This document shows, piece by piece, positions 44,271 to 53,172 of a stretch of 64,000 bases of DNA. Both the position numbers and the translations under genes were made by a program. The notes beneath the pieces are model-generated. The model saw only the letters and a list, made by a program, of their open reading frames with translations. It was not told where the DNA came from and ran no database searches. Numbering within the stretch: position 1 is the stretch's first letter; each line of letters opens with the position of its first letter. This DNA comes from Megasphaera sp. MJR8396C (GTDB lineage: Bacteria > Bacillota > Negativicutes > Veillonellales > Megasphaeraceae), in assembly GCF_001546855.1 (NCBI RefSeq), contig NZ_KQ958143.1, forward strand, positions 30,762 to 94,761, written 5' to 3'.

Positions 44271-45197
44271 CTACATGATGCGCTTGGCACCTACGTATCG
44301 GGAAGACCAGTAACTGCTGTCCATGTCAGACACGCTGACGCCGTCACTGGCAGCATTGATGAACTGGTGGTTGCCGATATAAATTCCGACGTGAGAAATA
44401 CCTGCCTCATAGGTCGAGAAGAAGACCAGGTCGCCAGGCTCTAAATTGGCCATGGAGACCGATTCACCGACGTCATACTGTTCGTCGGCTGCCCGGGGTA
44501 AATCGATGCCGGCTGCCGAATAGACGTAGCGCGTAAAGCCGGAGCAGTCGAAGCCCGACGGCGTCGAGCCGCCAAAGACGTAGGGAACGCCGATATACTG
44601 ATTGGCGATATCGAGGATATGCGTAGCCTCCGAATTCTGCACGCGAGGTACGCCATTATAACCGCCATTGCCGAAGCGGCGGATGGGACCTGTCGGAAGT
44701 TGTTGTCCCGTCAGGGCATAAAAGGTCGACGGACCGACGATGCCGTCTGTATCAAGGCCATGAGCCCCTTGATAAGAACGGACGGCTTGTTCCGTACCGG
44801 CGCCAAAAACACCGTCTACATCGACGCTGTAACCGGCATTCACCAAGGCCTGCTGAATGAGGAGGATTTCATTGTCTGCCGTCGCTTTGGTAACAAAGGC
44901 TGAGGCGACAGAGTCATTTTCCGGCATAGACGAACCGGTAAGCGCTGCATACGTTGCAGCTCCGACGATTCCGTCAGAATCCAGGCCTTGGTCCTCCTGG
45001 AACTTCCGGACAGCAGCCTGCGTCGAAACGCCATAATCACCATCAGCCGCAACGGCATACCCCTTACTGGACAGTGCCTGCTGGATGGTGACGATTTGGT
45101 CGCCCCGGTCACCGGGATGGAAGGTGGCACCGACAACCGATACGGAAGTCAGGATGCATAATCCCAGTGCGGCTGCTATTCTTTTTGTCGTATTCAT
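44271..45197 (-). CDS. NlpC/P60 endopeptidase with two peptidoglycan-binding domains
   Basis: A 308-residue exported cell-wall hydrolase. A signal peptide (about 1-24) is followed by two PG_binding_1 repeats (about 28-88 and 105-165, each with DGxxGxxTxxAVRxxQ and DGIVGxxT), then the NlpC/P60 cysteine peptidase domain. Cys218 is in GFDCSGFTRYVY, and His270 in GISHVGIYIG; a third polar residue follows at His278. It should cleave peptide stems in peptidoglycan in the periplasm. The gene has no operon partner. Confidence 0.95.
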   Translation of the reverse strand: MNTTKRIAAALGLCILTSVSVVGATFHPGDRGDQIVTIQQALSSKGYAVAADGDYGVSTQAAVRKFQEDQGLDSDGIVGAATYAALTGSSMPENDSVASAFVTKATADNEILLIQQALVNAGYSVDVDGVFGAGTEQAVRSYQGAHGLDTDGIVGPSTFYALTGQQLPTGPIRRFGNGGYNGVPRVQNSEATHILDIANQYIGVPYVFGGSTPSGFDCSGFTRYVYSAAGIDLPRAADEQYDVGESVSMANLEPGDLVFFSTYEAGISHVGIYIGNHQFINAASDGVSVSDMDSSYWSSRYVGAKRIM

Positions 45198-45295
45198 CGA
45201 ATACCCCTTTCTCCGCTTTGTAAAATATACGTTTATTATATCATTTTTTTCTCTTTTTTAGTAGCTTTCGGGTTAATCTTTATCGTAACCACAAA

Positions 45296-45328
45296 AAAAA
45301 GCTTCACAACAGAGTTGTGAAGCTTTTT
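45296..45328 (-). terminator. Terminator after the GGGtGRT gene
   Basis: AAAAAGCTTCACAAC and GTTGTGAAGCTTTTT flank a 3-nt loop; a T run follows on the minus strand. Confidence 0.92.
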
Positions 45329-45344
45329 ACCGAGTAAGGGTGAA

Positions 45345-46355
45345 TTAGAATTTGCCGTCTTTGGCAGCGCCTTCAACAGCGACAGCAACAGCAACGGATG
45401 CGCCAACCATGGGGTTGTTGCCCATGCCCAGGAAGCCCATCATTTCAACGTGAGCCGGAACCGACGAGGAACCGGCAAACTGAGCGTCACTGTGCATACG
45501 GCCCATGGTATCAGTCATGCCGTACGAAGCAGGGCCGGCACCCATGTTGTCCGGATGAAGGGTACGGCCTGTACCGCCGCCGGAAGCAACAGAGAAGTAT
45601 TTTTTGCCCATTTCGATACATTCTTTCTTATACGTACCGGCAACGGGATGCTGGAAACGAGTCGGGTTGGTCGAGTTACCCGTAATGGAAACGTCGACGC
45701 CTTCGTGGTGCATGATGGCAACGCCTTCGCGGACGTCGTCAGCACCAAAGCAACGGACATTAGCCCGTTCGCTCTTGGAATAAGGAACTTCACGGACGAT
45801 GTTCAAGTCACCTGTCTTATAGTCGAACTGGGTCTGAACATAGGTGAAGCCGTTGATGCGGGAAATGATCTGAGCGGCGTCTTTACCGAGGCCGTTCAAG
45901 ATAACGCGAAGGGGAACCTTGCGGGCTTTGTTGGCGTTGCGGACGATACCGATAGCACCTTCAGCAGCGGCAAAGGATTCGTGGCCGGCGAGGAAACAGA
46001 AACACTGCGTTTCATCCTGAAGAAGCATAGCAGCCAGGTTGCCGTGGCCGCGACCGACTTTACGGTCTTCAGCGACCGAACCGGGGATGCAGAAGGACTG
46101 GAGGCCGATACCGATGGCCTTAGCAGCTTCTACAGCCGTCCGTGCATTAGTTTTAATGGCGATAGCAGCGCCAACGGTGTAGGCCCAGCCGGCATTTTCA
46201 AAGGCAATGGGCTGTACGTCTTTGACGATTTTATAAGGATCCAATCCTGCAGCGGCACAGATATCGCGGCATTCTTCTACACTGCCGATACCGTATTCTT
46301 TCAGTACGCCGAGGATTTTATCAATTCTTCTGTCGTAGCTTTCAAATAATTCCAT
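45345..46355 (-). CDS. GGGtGRT-family protein
   Basis: A 336-residue conserved protein named for the motif SGGGTGRT (near residue 258). It is predicted cytoplasmic, with no membrane segment. It has an alanine-rich core (VGAAIAIKTNARTAVEAAKAIGIGLQ), a cysteine-containing CFCFLAGHESFAAAEGA segment, and a glycine-rich C-terminus. The family is widespread in anaerobes and normally paired with a NifU-like scaffold gene, as here (12-nt gap), but its activity is not known to me. The close pairing suggests a role in iron-sulfur or other cofactor handling. Confidence 0.88.
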   Translation of the reverse strand: MELFESYDRRIDKILGVLKEYGIGSVEECRDICAAAGLDPYKIVKDVQPIAFENAGWAYTVGAAIAIKTNARTAVEAAKAIGIGLQSFCIPGSVAEDRKVGRGHGNLAAMLLQDETQCFCFLAGHESFAAAEGAIGIVRNANKARKVPLRVILNGLGKDAAQIISRINGFTYVQTQFDYKTGDLNIVREVPYSKSERANVRCFGADDVREGVAIMHHEGVDVSITGNSTNPTRFQHPVAGTYKKECIEMGKKYFSVASGGGTGRTLHPDNMGAGPASYGMTDTMGRMHSDAQFAGSSSVPAHVEMMGFLGMGNNPMVGASVAVAVAVEGAAKDGKF

Positions 46356-46367
46356 GGTTTTGCCCTC

Positions 46368-47060
46368 CTATTGCTGTCTCGGATCGATGTACGAAGCTGC
46401 TTCATCAAAGCGGCCATAATGACCTTTGGCATCTTCCATAGCCTTAGCCGGTTCAATGCCTTTTTTAATGGCTTCCATCATTTTTCCGAGGTGGATGAAT
46501 TCATAGCCGATGACCTGATTTTCTTCATCAAGGGCCATGCGGGTGACATAGCCTTCGGTCATTTCGAGGTAACGAGTGCCTTTGGCTTTCGTACCAAACA
46601 TGGTGCCGGTCTGGCTGCGAAGGCCTTTGCCGAGGTCATCGAGGCTGGCGCCAATAGGAAGACCACCTTCAGAGAATGCCGTCTGCGTGCGGCCGTATAC
46701 GATCTGGAGGAAAAGCTGGCGCATAGCTACGTTAATAGCGTCACATACTAAGTCAGTATTGAGGGCTTCGAGAAGGGTCTTGCCCGGGAGGATTTCCGAA
46801 GCCATGGCTGCTGAATGAGTCATGCCGGAACAGCCGATCGTTTCGACGAGGGCTTCTTCGATAATGCCGTCTTTGACATTGAGGGTCAGCTTACAGGCAC
46901 CCTGCTGAGGGGCACACCAGCCTACACCGTGTGTCAAACCACTGACATCTTTAATTTCTTTTACTTGTACCCATTCGCCTTCTTCCGGAATCGGTGCTGG
47001 TCCATGATATGCTCCCTTTGTGACAGGACACATATTCTTAACTTCTGTTGAATACAACAT
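46368..47060 (-). CDS. NifU-like iron-sulfur cluster scaffold protein
   Basis: A 230-residue protein of the IscU/NifU-like scaffold family in a variant form. The cysteines that would hold a cluster are in GVGWCAPQQGACKLTL and VETIGCSGMTHSAAMASEIL, and the third is in TDLVCDAINVAMRQLF. A long C-terminal extension beyond the IscU fold (MTEGYVTRMALDEENQV onward) separates it from classical IscU. It forms a two-gene operon with the GGGtGRT gene. A LysR gene on the same strand ends 53 nt upstream. GGGTGAAGAG precedes the ATG. Confidence 0.87.
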   Translation of the reverse strand: MLYSTEVKNMCPVTKGAYHGPAPIPEEGEWVQVKEIKDVSGLTHGVGWCAPQQGACKLTLNVKDGIIEEALVETIGCSGMTHSAAMASEILPGKTLLEALNTDLVCDAINVAMRQLFLQIVYGRTQTAFSEGGLPIGASLDDLGKGLRSQTGTMFGTKAKGTRYLEMTEGYVTRMALDEENQVIGYEFIHLGKMMEAIKKGIEPAKAMEDAKGHYGRFDEAASYIDPRQQ

Positions 47061-47112
47061 GTTCTCTTCACCCTTTCAAAATCTATGAAATAAACGGCAG
47101 CAAGTATAGGAC

Positions 47113-47982
47113 TCAGTCTTTCAACTGGTCATATATCTGTGTAAACAAAGCGCGGTACATGCTGCCCTTGCGCCACAAGAATGAAAATGCGTGCATCACG
47201 GAAAAATCCGTAATGGCGATGCGTCTGAGCCTTCCCTCAGCCAGTTCTTGGTGAACTGATTTTTCATATAAGAATGCAATACCGCAGTCGCGGCAGGCCA
47301 GCCCTTTTACAGCAGACAGGCTGCCCACTTCATAGCGGGACGGAAAATGCTCCAGGGTGTACCCTTTTTCCGCCAGCTTCCGTTCTAAGATCCGACGGAC
47401 ACCAGCATGGCGTTCGCCGATGATGAGCCGATAGTGCATTAGATCCGCAAGGGTCATTTCATCGGGAGCCTCGTACCCGTCCGAACAGACGGCAACGATG
47501 GGTTCCGTAGAAAATAAAAGCGAATCGTAATGACCTTGGTCAAAAGAACTTTCGACGATGGCAAAATCAATGGTCCCCTTATCTAAGGACTGGAGCAGTT
47601 TATCAGCATCGGCAATCTCCATGCGAAGATTCATGTCCCCATTTTGCTTGAGGATGACGGACAACTTATCAAGAATGCCCATACCGGCTGTTGGCGTCGC
47701 GCCAAAAGACAAGGAGTGGTGATGCTGCAGGTCACGCAGATGCTCTTTTAAAAGCGTATCGTCATGACTGATAGCCGTCGCCGCATTCCAAAGAATATGG
47801 CCGGCTTGTGTCAACTGCAGATGTTTCCCCTTGTAACTAAAAAGTTTGGCCCCGTATTCGCGTTCTAAATATCGAATATGCTGAGAAACGGCAGGCTGCG
47901 TGATATGGAGCTCAACGGCAGCCCGGGTATAATTCATGTGACGGCAAACGCACAAAAATGTATGGATACGAAAGTCTAACAT
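47113..47982 (-). CDS. LysR-family transcriptional regulator
   Basis: A 289-residue LysR protein with a winged helix at about 1-60 (NYTRAAVELHITQPAVSQHIRYLEREYGAKLF) and an effector domain after it (SFGATPTAGMGILDKL; LACRDCGIAFLYEKSV). The start at 47982 (MLDFRIHTF) has AAAGGAAAGGG upstream; the frame opens ten codons earlier without better signals. It lies directly upstream of the scaffold/GGGtGRT pair in the same direction, so it may regulate or be cotranscribed with them. A cysteine pair in the effector domain (CRDC) could be redox-sensitive, which is speculation. Confidence 0.92.
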   Translation of the reverse strand: MLDFRIHTFLCVCRHMNYTRAAVELHITQPAVSQHIRYLEREYGAKLFSYKGKHLQLTQAGHILWNAATAISHDDTLLKEHLRDLQHHHSLSFGATPTAGMGILDKLSVILKQNGDMNLRMEIADADKLLQSLDKGTIDFAIVESSFDQGHYDSLLFSTEPIVAVCSDGYEAPDEMTLADLMHYRLIIGERHAGVRRILERKLAEKGYTLEHFPSRYEVGSLSAVKGLACRDCGIAFLYEKSVHQELAEGRLRRIAITDFSVMHAFSFLWRKGSMYRALFTQIYDQLKD

Positions 47983-48303
47983 GGCACCCTTTCCTTTCTT
48001 TGCGTTTTCCATAAGATAATTTTATGATATTTCAATCGTTTTATCAAGAACAAAGTGGGCAATTTCCGTATACTGATGGGACGACATCGTTCCCAACGGA
48101 ACGTATTCTCAACAAGGGACTACAAAATCACCGATACGTCAGTCTTATGTACTCTTCATGTACAAACCTCCCTTGACAGTATCACTATTAATAGATGTAA
48201 TAGATGCTAACAGTAATCGATAACAACAAAATATATCTTATTAATAATGATTATTGTATAATATAAACAAAAACCCCTGTTATTTCAAGGAAAGGTACCC
48301 GAT

Positions 48304-49101
48304 ATGACAACAGAACAATATATGAATATGATTCGTAACAATCCTTATGTCATTGGGCGAATCGAAAATCCAACAGAAGAAATGCAGCTCCTGGCCGTAC
48401 AACTGAACGGTCAGGCTCTCCAATATATTACCAATCCGTCTCCGGCTGTTCAAGAGGCGGCCATTGCCAATACGGCAAGAGCCATCCAGTTCATCGAAAA
48501 CCCGTCAGAAGACATTAAGCTTCAGGCCGTACGCGCCGGCTGGAACAATTTAAGCTACCTCGACAATCCCTCACAGGAACTCATCGACGCCGCCTTAGAC
48601 CAGTCCGGTTGGGCCATTAAATACATCAAAGATGCCGACCACGACTTACAGCTCCGCGCCGTCAACAAGAATTACGACGCCGTCAAGTACATCAAGGATC
48701 CGGCACCGGACGTCCAATTAGCCGCCGTTCGCGGCAACTACGAAGCCCTCCGCTATATCGAAAATCCGACGGACGAAGCCAAGGACTTGGCGATCCGCGA
48801 AGACGCCCAGGCCCTGCGGCTCATCCGCAACTTAGGAAAAGAAGATTTCCTCCATTATCTGGGACTCAACGTCCTGGTCAGTAAATACATCCCCAAGGAT
48901 ATCAGCCTCAGTCCCGATGACTGGCGCGATACCCTCAAGGATATCCTCGCTCAAGAAGACGTGTCCGAAGAATACGTCCGCAACTTCATTACCTGCAGCG
49001 CCGTCGACCTCTCGCCAGTCGACAAGATCCTCCTCGTCGATGACTATGGCAGCCAAAAAGCCCGACGCATTACTGTAGACGAAAAATTGACCTTAAAATA
49101 G
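48304..49101 (+). CDS. 22-residue-repeat protein of the AAA+/VWA module
   Basis: A 265-residue cytoplasmic protein built mainly from seven tandem repeats of exactly 22 residues, beginning at residues 22, 44, 66, 88, 110, 132 and 154. The pattern is N-P-x-x-x-hydrophobic-x-x-x-A-hydrophobic-x-x-x-x-x-A-hydrophobic-x-x-hydrophobic, for example NPSEDIKLQAVRAGWNNLSY. It resembles DUF4116-like helical repeats and should form an alpha solenoid suited to binding a protein. The last 90 residues are non-repetitive. It is first in an operon with a MoxR-like ATPase (11-nt gap) and a metallopeptidase-VWA protein. AAAGGTACCCGAT precedes the ATG. The exact function is unknown; it may choose the substrate. 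Confidence 0.85.
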   Translation: MTTEQYMNMIRNNPYVIGRIENPTEEMQLLAVQLNGQALQYITNPSPAVQEAAIANTARAIQFIENPSEDIKLQAVRAGWNNLSYLDNPSQELIDAALDQSGWAIKYIKDADHDLQLRAVNKNYDAVKYIKDPAPDVQLAAVRGNYEALRYIENPTDEAKDLAIREDAQALRLIRNLGKEDFLHYLGLNVLVSKYIPKDISLSPDDWRDTLKDILAQEDVSEEYVRNFITCSAVDLSPVDKILLVDDYGSQKARRITVDEKLTLK

Positions 49102-49112
49102 GAGTAACGACT

Positions 49113-50186
49113 ATGAACTTTACAGATACATATAAAAGCGTAGAACTCGTTCTCACGGCCGGTGAAGTTCCCCTTCTCGTCGGCGAAACGGGTATCGGCA
49201 AGACCTCGCTTGCCCGCGAACTGGCTCATCGACACGACTGGAGCTTAGTCGGAATCGACGGCAACTTATTGAAAGAAGGGGAAATCGGCGGTCTCCCGAC
49301 CGTCGAAAACGGGACTACCGTCTATGCCGTCCATCATAAACTGCGCACCATCGACGAAGAAATCGCCAAGGGCAAAACAGTCCTGTTGTTCATCGATGAA
49401 ATCAACCGCTGCGACCACGCCGTCCAGCAGGAATTGATGAACCTCATCTTAAACCGCGAAATCAACGGCTACGCCCTGTCGCCGTCGGTTCACATCATCG
49501 CCGCCATGAACCCGTCCGACGCCTACGATTATGAAGTCGTCGAAATGGACGCGGCTCAGCAGAACCGCTTCGTCTGGCTGTACATGGAACCGGATTATCT
49601 GCAGTGGCTCGACTGGGCGTCGTCAGCCGGTATCGAAGAAACGGTCATGGAATTCATTTCCACCTATCCGGAATACCTCGATAAGACCAACGAAGACGAT
49701 ATCAACGCAACGCCGCGAAGCTATGAACGAATTTCAAAACTCTACACCATTTATAAAAATGATGCCGGCAGCATCCCCAAATCGGTCTTCCACAATGTCA
49801 TCCGCGGCAACGTCGGCAAACTCATCGCCGAAGAGTTCATCCAATTCGTCAACTCTGACGCATCGCCCCTCATCACCTATAACGACGTCTTCAGCGGCGA
49901 TACCCTTGCTCCGGAATTAAGCGGCCGCGTCGCCGGTGAAAGCCATACGCGCCTCTATCTGACGGCCAAAAACATCCTCAAACAGTTAGATTCTCACCTC
50001 TCGGAGGACAGCGACAACCAGGCCCTCTTATCGCGCTTCGTCGCCTTCCTCTCCCTCTATCCCGTCGATCTTCGCTTAGGTGTCATGAAAGACATGAAAT
50101 CCGCCAATCCCAAAGTCTATGCCTGCGCTTTGGATAACGCCGACTTCATCGACAGTTACTTTGCAGCCTTTCGCTCCTTACGGTAA
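49113..50186 (+). CDS. MoxR-like AAA+ ATPase
   Basis: A 357-residue AAA+ ATPase of the MoxR/AAA_5 type. Walker A is GETGIGKT at 24-31, Walker B LLFIDEINRC at 91-100, then sensor 1 in VHIIAAMNPSDAYD and an arginine finger region (AAQQNRFVWLYM). The C-terminal lid has TPRSYERISKLYTIY. MoxR proteins act as chaperones that remodel partners through VWA-domain proteins, and the next gene encodes just such a protein 5 nt away. The third gene of the set, the repeat protein, lies 11 nt upstream. Gene order and spacing support a single complex. Confidence 0.93.
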   Translation: MNFTDTYKSVELVLTAGEVPLLVGETGIGKTSLARELAHRHDWSLVGIDGNLLKEGEIGGLPTVENGTTVYAVHHKLRTIDEEIAKGKTVLLFIDEINRCDHAVQQELMNLILNREINGYALSPSVHIIAAMNPSDAYDYEVVEMDAAQQNRFVWLYMEPDYLQWLDWASSAGIEETVMEFISTYPEYLDKTNEDDINATPRSYERISKLYTIYKNDAGSIPKSVFHNVIRGNVGKLIAEEFIQFVNSDASPLITYNDVFSGDTLAPELSGRVAGESHTRLYLTAKNILKQLDSHLSEDSDNQALLSRFVAFLSLYPVDLRLGVMKDMKSANPKVYACALDNADFIDSYFAAFRSLR

Positions 50187-50191
50187 ATCGG

Positions 50192-51598
50192 ATGAAGCAG
50201 TCCATTACCGTTGAAGCCACTCTCCTCTACCAGCAGGCATCGATAATCGCCGACGATATCCTCCAAGATAATGTCCGTCCAAATCCGGACGCGGAGATAC
50301 CGGCTGATTTTCAAAATAAATTCTTCGCCTTCCTCGGCCGCATCACCGGCCATCTCATGGAAGACAAGGATAATTTTTTCGGATACTTTCTCTTTCAGAT
50401 GACCAAGAGCATCCGCTTCGATTTAGCTTCGCCGACAGGTGTCAACTTTAAGGGCACCCGCTATCAAATTCACTTCAATCCCCTCATCTTCCTGACCCTG
50501 TCACCGGAACAGATGGAAAGCACAATCAAACACGAAATCCTTCACGTCGTCTCCCTGCACCTCATCCGAGCCAAGGAACTGCGCGAAAACTACAGCAAGC
50601 AAGCCATCACCTTTGCCATGGACGTCGTCGTCAACACCTACCTCGACCACCTGCCGCCCTTTTCGACGACTTTGGAATGGGTCAACACCAACTTTTCCCT
50701 TCTCCTAAAGCCCTTCGAAAGTCTGGAATATTACGTCGACAAGATTCAGACCGCTCTCGACCTGCGTACGGAAAACAAAAACCTTCCAGAACCGGAAAGC
50801 GATTCCGACGAAACGGTCGCCGTCTCCTATAATCCCGTAACGACCCACGACCTGTGGGATGAAAGCGATGAAATCGACGACGAAACGCTGCGGGAATTCA
50901 CCGAAAAATACGTCGACGCCTCGTCCAAGGGCGATCTTTCCAACTACCTGGAAAGCATGATCAAAGCCTTAAAGGACAACAAAGACGGCCTCCCCTGGCA
51001 CTGGTACCTGAAAAAACTGGTCGGCTCCGTCGCCAGCCGTTGGAAACGGACACCCATGCGCCGCAACCGCCGCCAGCCGGACCGCCTCGACCTGCCCGGC
51101 AAGCTGCGCTCCCATACGGCCAAGATCATCGTCGCCCTCGACATCAGCGGCAGCATCACCGATGCCGAATTTCGCCAGGCCGTCAGTGAAGTCCTGCAGC
51201 TCGTTCGCTGCTATGACCACGAAATCATCGTCGTCGAATGCGACGACCAAATTCGCCGCACCTACCACGTCCGCGACCTGGAAGACGTCAAAGGGCGCCT
51301 CGACATCCGCGGCGGTACCGCCTATACACCAGTCTTCGACTTTGCCAACACCCAAAACATCGACCTTTTAGTCTACTTCACCGACGGCAAAGGCGAAGAA
51401 ACCCTGCAAACAGCCCCTCATGGCTATAAAGTCCTCTGGGTCCTCTCCGGCCATGGAGAAAGCCTATCCTTACAGAAACCCTACGGCCTGGTAAAACGCT
51501 TGGCCAAACTCCCCGAATACGATCCCAACCTCGACTTCGACGACGTCCGAGGCGGCGGTTTCTCCATGAGTAACCAAGAACACACGAGTAAGCTCTAA
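50192..51598 (+). CDS. Predicted metallopeptidase-VWA fusion protein (DUF2201-like)
   Basis: A 468-residue two-domain protein. The N-terminal half has a zincin motif His114-Glu115-X2-His118 (TIKHEILHVVSLHL) followed by AMDVVVNTYL, as in the DUF2201 putative metallopeptidase domain. An acidic linker (about 200-245) leads to a VWA-like domain with MIDAS residues Asp317, Ser319 and Ser321 (ALDISGSITDAE) and GGTAYTPVFDF later. MIDAS-bearing VWA domains are typical partners of MoxR ATPases. Expected to be cytoplasmic, with no signal peptide. Whether the protease site is active is untested. A terminator follows the gene. Confidence 0.9.
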   Translation: MKQSITVEATLLYQQASIIADDILQDNVRPNPDAEIPADFQNKFFAFLGRITGHLMEDKDNFFGYFLFQMTKSIRFDLASPTGVNFKGTRYQIHFNPLIFLTLSPEQMESTIKHEILHVVSLHLIRAKELRENYSKQAITFAMDVVVNTYLDHLPPFSTTLEWVNTNFSLLLKPFESLEYYVDKIQTALDLRTENKNLPEPESDSDETVAVSYNPVTTHDLWDESDEIDDETLREFTEKYVDASSKGDLSNYLESMIKALKDNKDGLPWHWYLKKLVGSVASRWKRTPMRRNRRQPDRLDLPGKLRSHTAKIIVALDISGSITDAEFRQAVSEVLQLVRCYDHEIIVVECDDQIRRTYHVRDLEDVKGRLDIRGGTAYTPVFDFANTQNIDLLVYFTDGKGEETLQTAPHGYKVLWVLSGHGESLSLQKPYGLVKRLAKLPEYDPNLDFDDVRGGGFSMSNQEHTSKL

Positions 51599-51610
51599 AT
51601 TTACATCAAC

Positions 51611-51645
51611 AAAAACAAGGGATTGTATTCAATCCCTTGTTTTTA
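51611..51645. terminator. Terminator of the repeat/MoxR/VWA operon
   Basis: AACAAGGGATTG-TATT-CAATCCCTTGTT, a perfect 12-bp stem with T and A runs on the two sides. Confidence 0.92.
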
Positions 51646-51826
51646 ATTTACAGCCACAATTCATCAGAAAGATCATATCCATTTTTCAAAACGTTATATG
51701 GGTTCTGGCGTAATGCTGCCTAACCTTAGTTTCTTGCAAGGCTCTGATCATCCATTTCTGAAGAGTGAACTTCCCTGTCCTAAGTAAACATAATCCATTC
51801 TCGCCATTAGGCATCTGTATAGAAAT

Positions 51827-52810
51827 TTAATGATCGGCAAAACGTTTCCCTAAATCTACGGCATAGCACATGCTGTCTGCCTTGGCGATGCCTTTACCGG
51901 CAATGTCAAAGGCCGTGCCATGATCGACGGAAGTACGAATGATGGGAAGTCCCAAGGTAACATTGACTCCAGAATCAAAGGCCACCATCTTCATGGGGAT
52001 ATGACCTTGGTCGTGATACATCGCTACGACGATGTCATAAACACCGTGATACGCCTTTAAGAAAACGGTATCCGGTGAAACGGGGCCGTCAACGCAAAGG
52101 CCTTCGCTTTTAGCTTCAGCGATAGCCGGCATGATTTCATCAATGTCTTCATGTCCGAAAATTCCGGCTTCCCCACTGTGCGGATTCAGTCCGGCAACGG
52201 CAATTCTCGGTGTCGTAATCCCTAACTGTTTCATCGCCTTATCTGCCAAGTGGATACATTCCAAAACCCTGGCCTTCGTCGCCCGATTACACGCTTCTCG
52301 CAGGGAACAGTGGGTCGATACATGAACGACTGACATCTTTTCACTCCAAAGCATCATCGTATAGGCCTTGGTTCCCGTAAGGGTTGCAAAGATTTCAGTA
52401 TGACCATCGTAAGCGTGTCCGCCTTTATGCAACGCTTCTTTATTCAAGGGAGCCGTTGTAACCACTCGCACGTCACCCTTCATGGCATCGGAAATGGCTC
52501 GTTCGATATATCGGTAAGCAGCGTCTCCAGCAATGGGAGAAACCTTTCCGATTTCAAGATCTTTGCCAAAATCTAAATCAACAACAGAGATAACATTGAT
52601 TTTCCCCGGTTGAAATTCTTGAACATTTTGAATCTGCACCAAGGGTGTCGATAAGTTAAGTTGCTGATGGTAATGTTGGAGAACTTTATAACTGCCATAG
52701 ATTAAGACAGATTGTTGATACTCTTTTTTAGCATCTATCGCTTTGAGCGAAATCTCAGGACCAATACCAGCCGGATCGCCCATGGTAATGCCAACAAAAT
52801 GTGTTCTCAC
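51827..52810 (-). CDS. PdxA2-type 4-phosphoerythronate/threonate dehydrogenase
   Basis: A 327-residue member of the PdxA family. Motifs are MGDPAGIGPEISLKA at the N-terminus, the metal and substrate site YDGHTEIFATLTG, HVSTHCSLREAC, ALNPHSGEAG-type segment (AGLNPHSGEAGIFGHED) and MYHDQGHIPMK. In vitamin B6 synthesis PdxA oxidises 4-phosphohydroxythreonine, but the nearby DUF1537 kinase and DeoR genes point to the PdxA2 role: oxidative decarboxylation of a 4-phosphorylated threonate or erythronate to dihydroxyacetone phosphate. It has its own promoter, matched to the one before deoR. Confidence 0.9.
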   Translation of the reverse strand: MRTHFVGITMGDPAGIGPEISLKAIDAKKEYQQSVLIYGSYKVLQHYHQQLNLSTPLVQIQNVQEFQPGKINVISVVDLDFGKDLEIGKVSPIAGDAAYRYIERAISDAMKGDVRVVTTAPLNKEALHKGGHAYDGHTEIFATLTGTKAYTMMLWSEKMSVVHVSTHCSLREACNRATKARVLECIHLADKAMKQLGITTPRIAVAGLNPHSGEAGIFGHEDIDEIMPAIAEAKSEGLCVDGPVSPDTVFLKAYHGVYDIVVAMYHDQGHIPMKMVAFDSGVNVTLGLPIIRTSVDHGTAFDIAGKGIAKADSMCYAVDLGKRFADH

Positions 52811-52861
52811 TATACCTCCTCCTTTATCCCAACACGTATGTTTTATTTTATTGTTCCATAG

Positions 52862-52920
52862 TGTTTTTATTTGTTTGTTTTTGTTGGTTTAATTATATGA
52901 AAATTGTTCGAATAAGTCAA
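52862..52920 (-). promoter_or_regulatory. Promoter and DeoR-type operator of pdxA2
   Basis: The minus strand has TTGACT (52915-52920), a 17-nt spacer and TATAAT (52892-52897). Immediately downstream (52862-52887) is a T-rich element on the plus strand with repeated TTTGTT units, closely matching the one after the deoR promoter at 55220-55245. Confidence 0.75.
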
Positions 52921-53094
52921 CGAGTTTTTATAATAACGTCAATGCTTATTTGTCATTAATAAAACAATGCTCATTTGTATAATTTCAAGATATATTTCCC
53001 CTTGAGCAATGACTATTCCTAGCTTCGTGGTATCACTTAAAGTTTAACAAAGCATACATTTTAAACATAATAGAACAGATAATAACAAAAAAAA

Positions 53095-53138
53095 GCTTGA
53101 CCAATAGTCAAGAAAACCTTGTCATCTATTGGTCAAGC
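53095..53138 (-). terminator. Terminator after the four-carbon acid sugar kinase
   Basis: GCTTGACCAATAG (53095-53107) and CTATTGGTCAAGC (53126-53138), a perfect 13-bp stem followed by a T run on the minus strand. It lies 35 nt past the kinase stop, so pdxA2 is transcribed separately. The remaining gene-free sequence to 52921 is AT-rich with no other feature seen. Confidence 0.92.
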
Positions 53139-53172
53139 GCTTTTTAATCTGATAATCTGAACACAACTCCGG

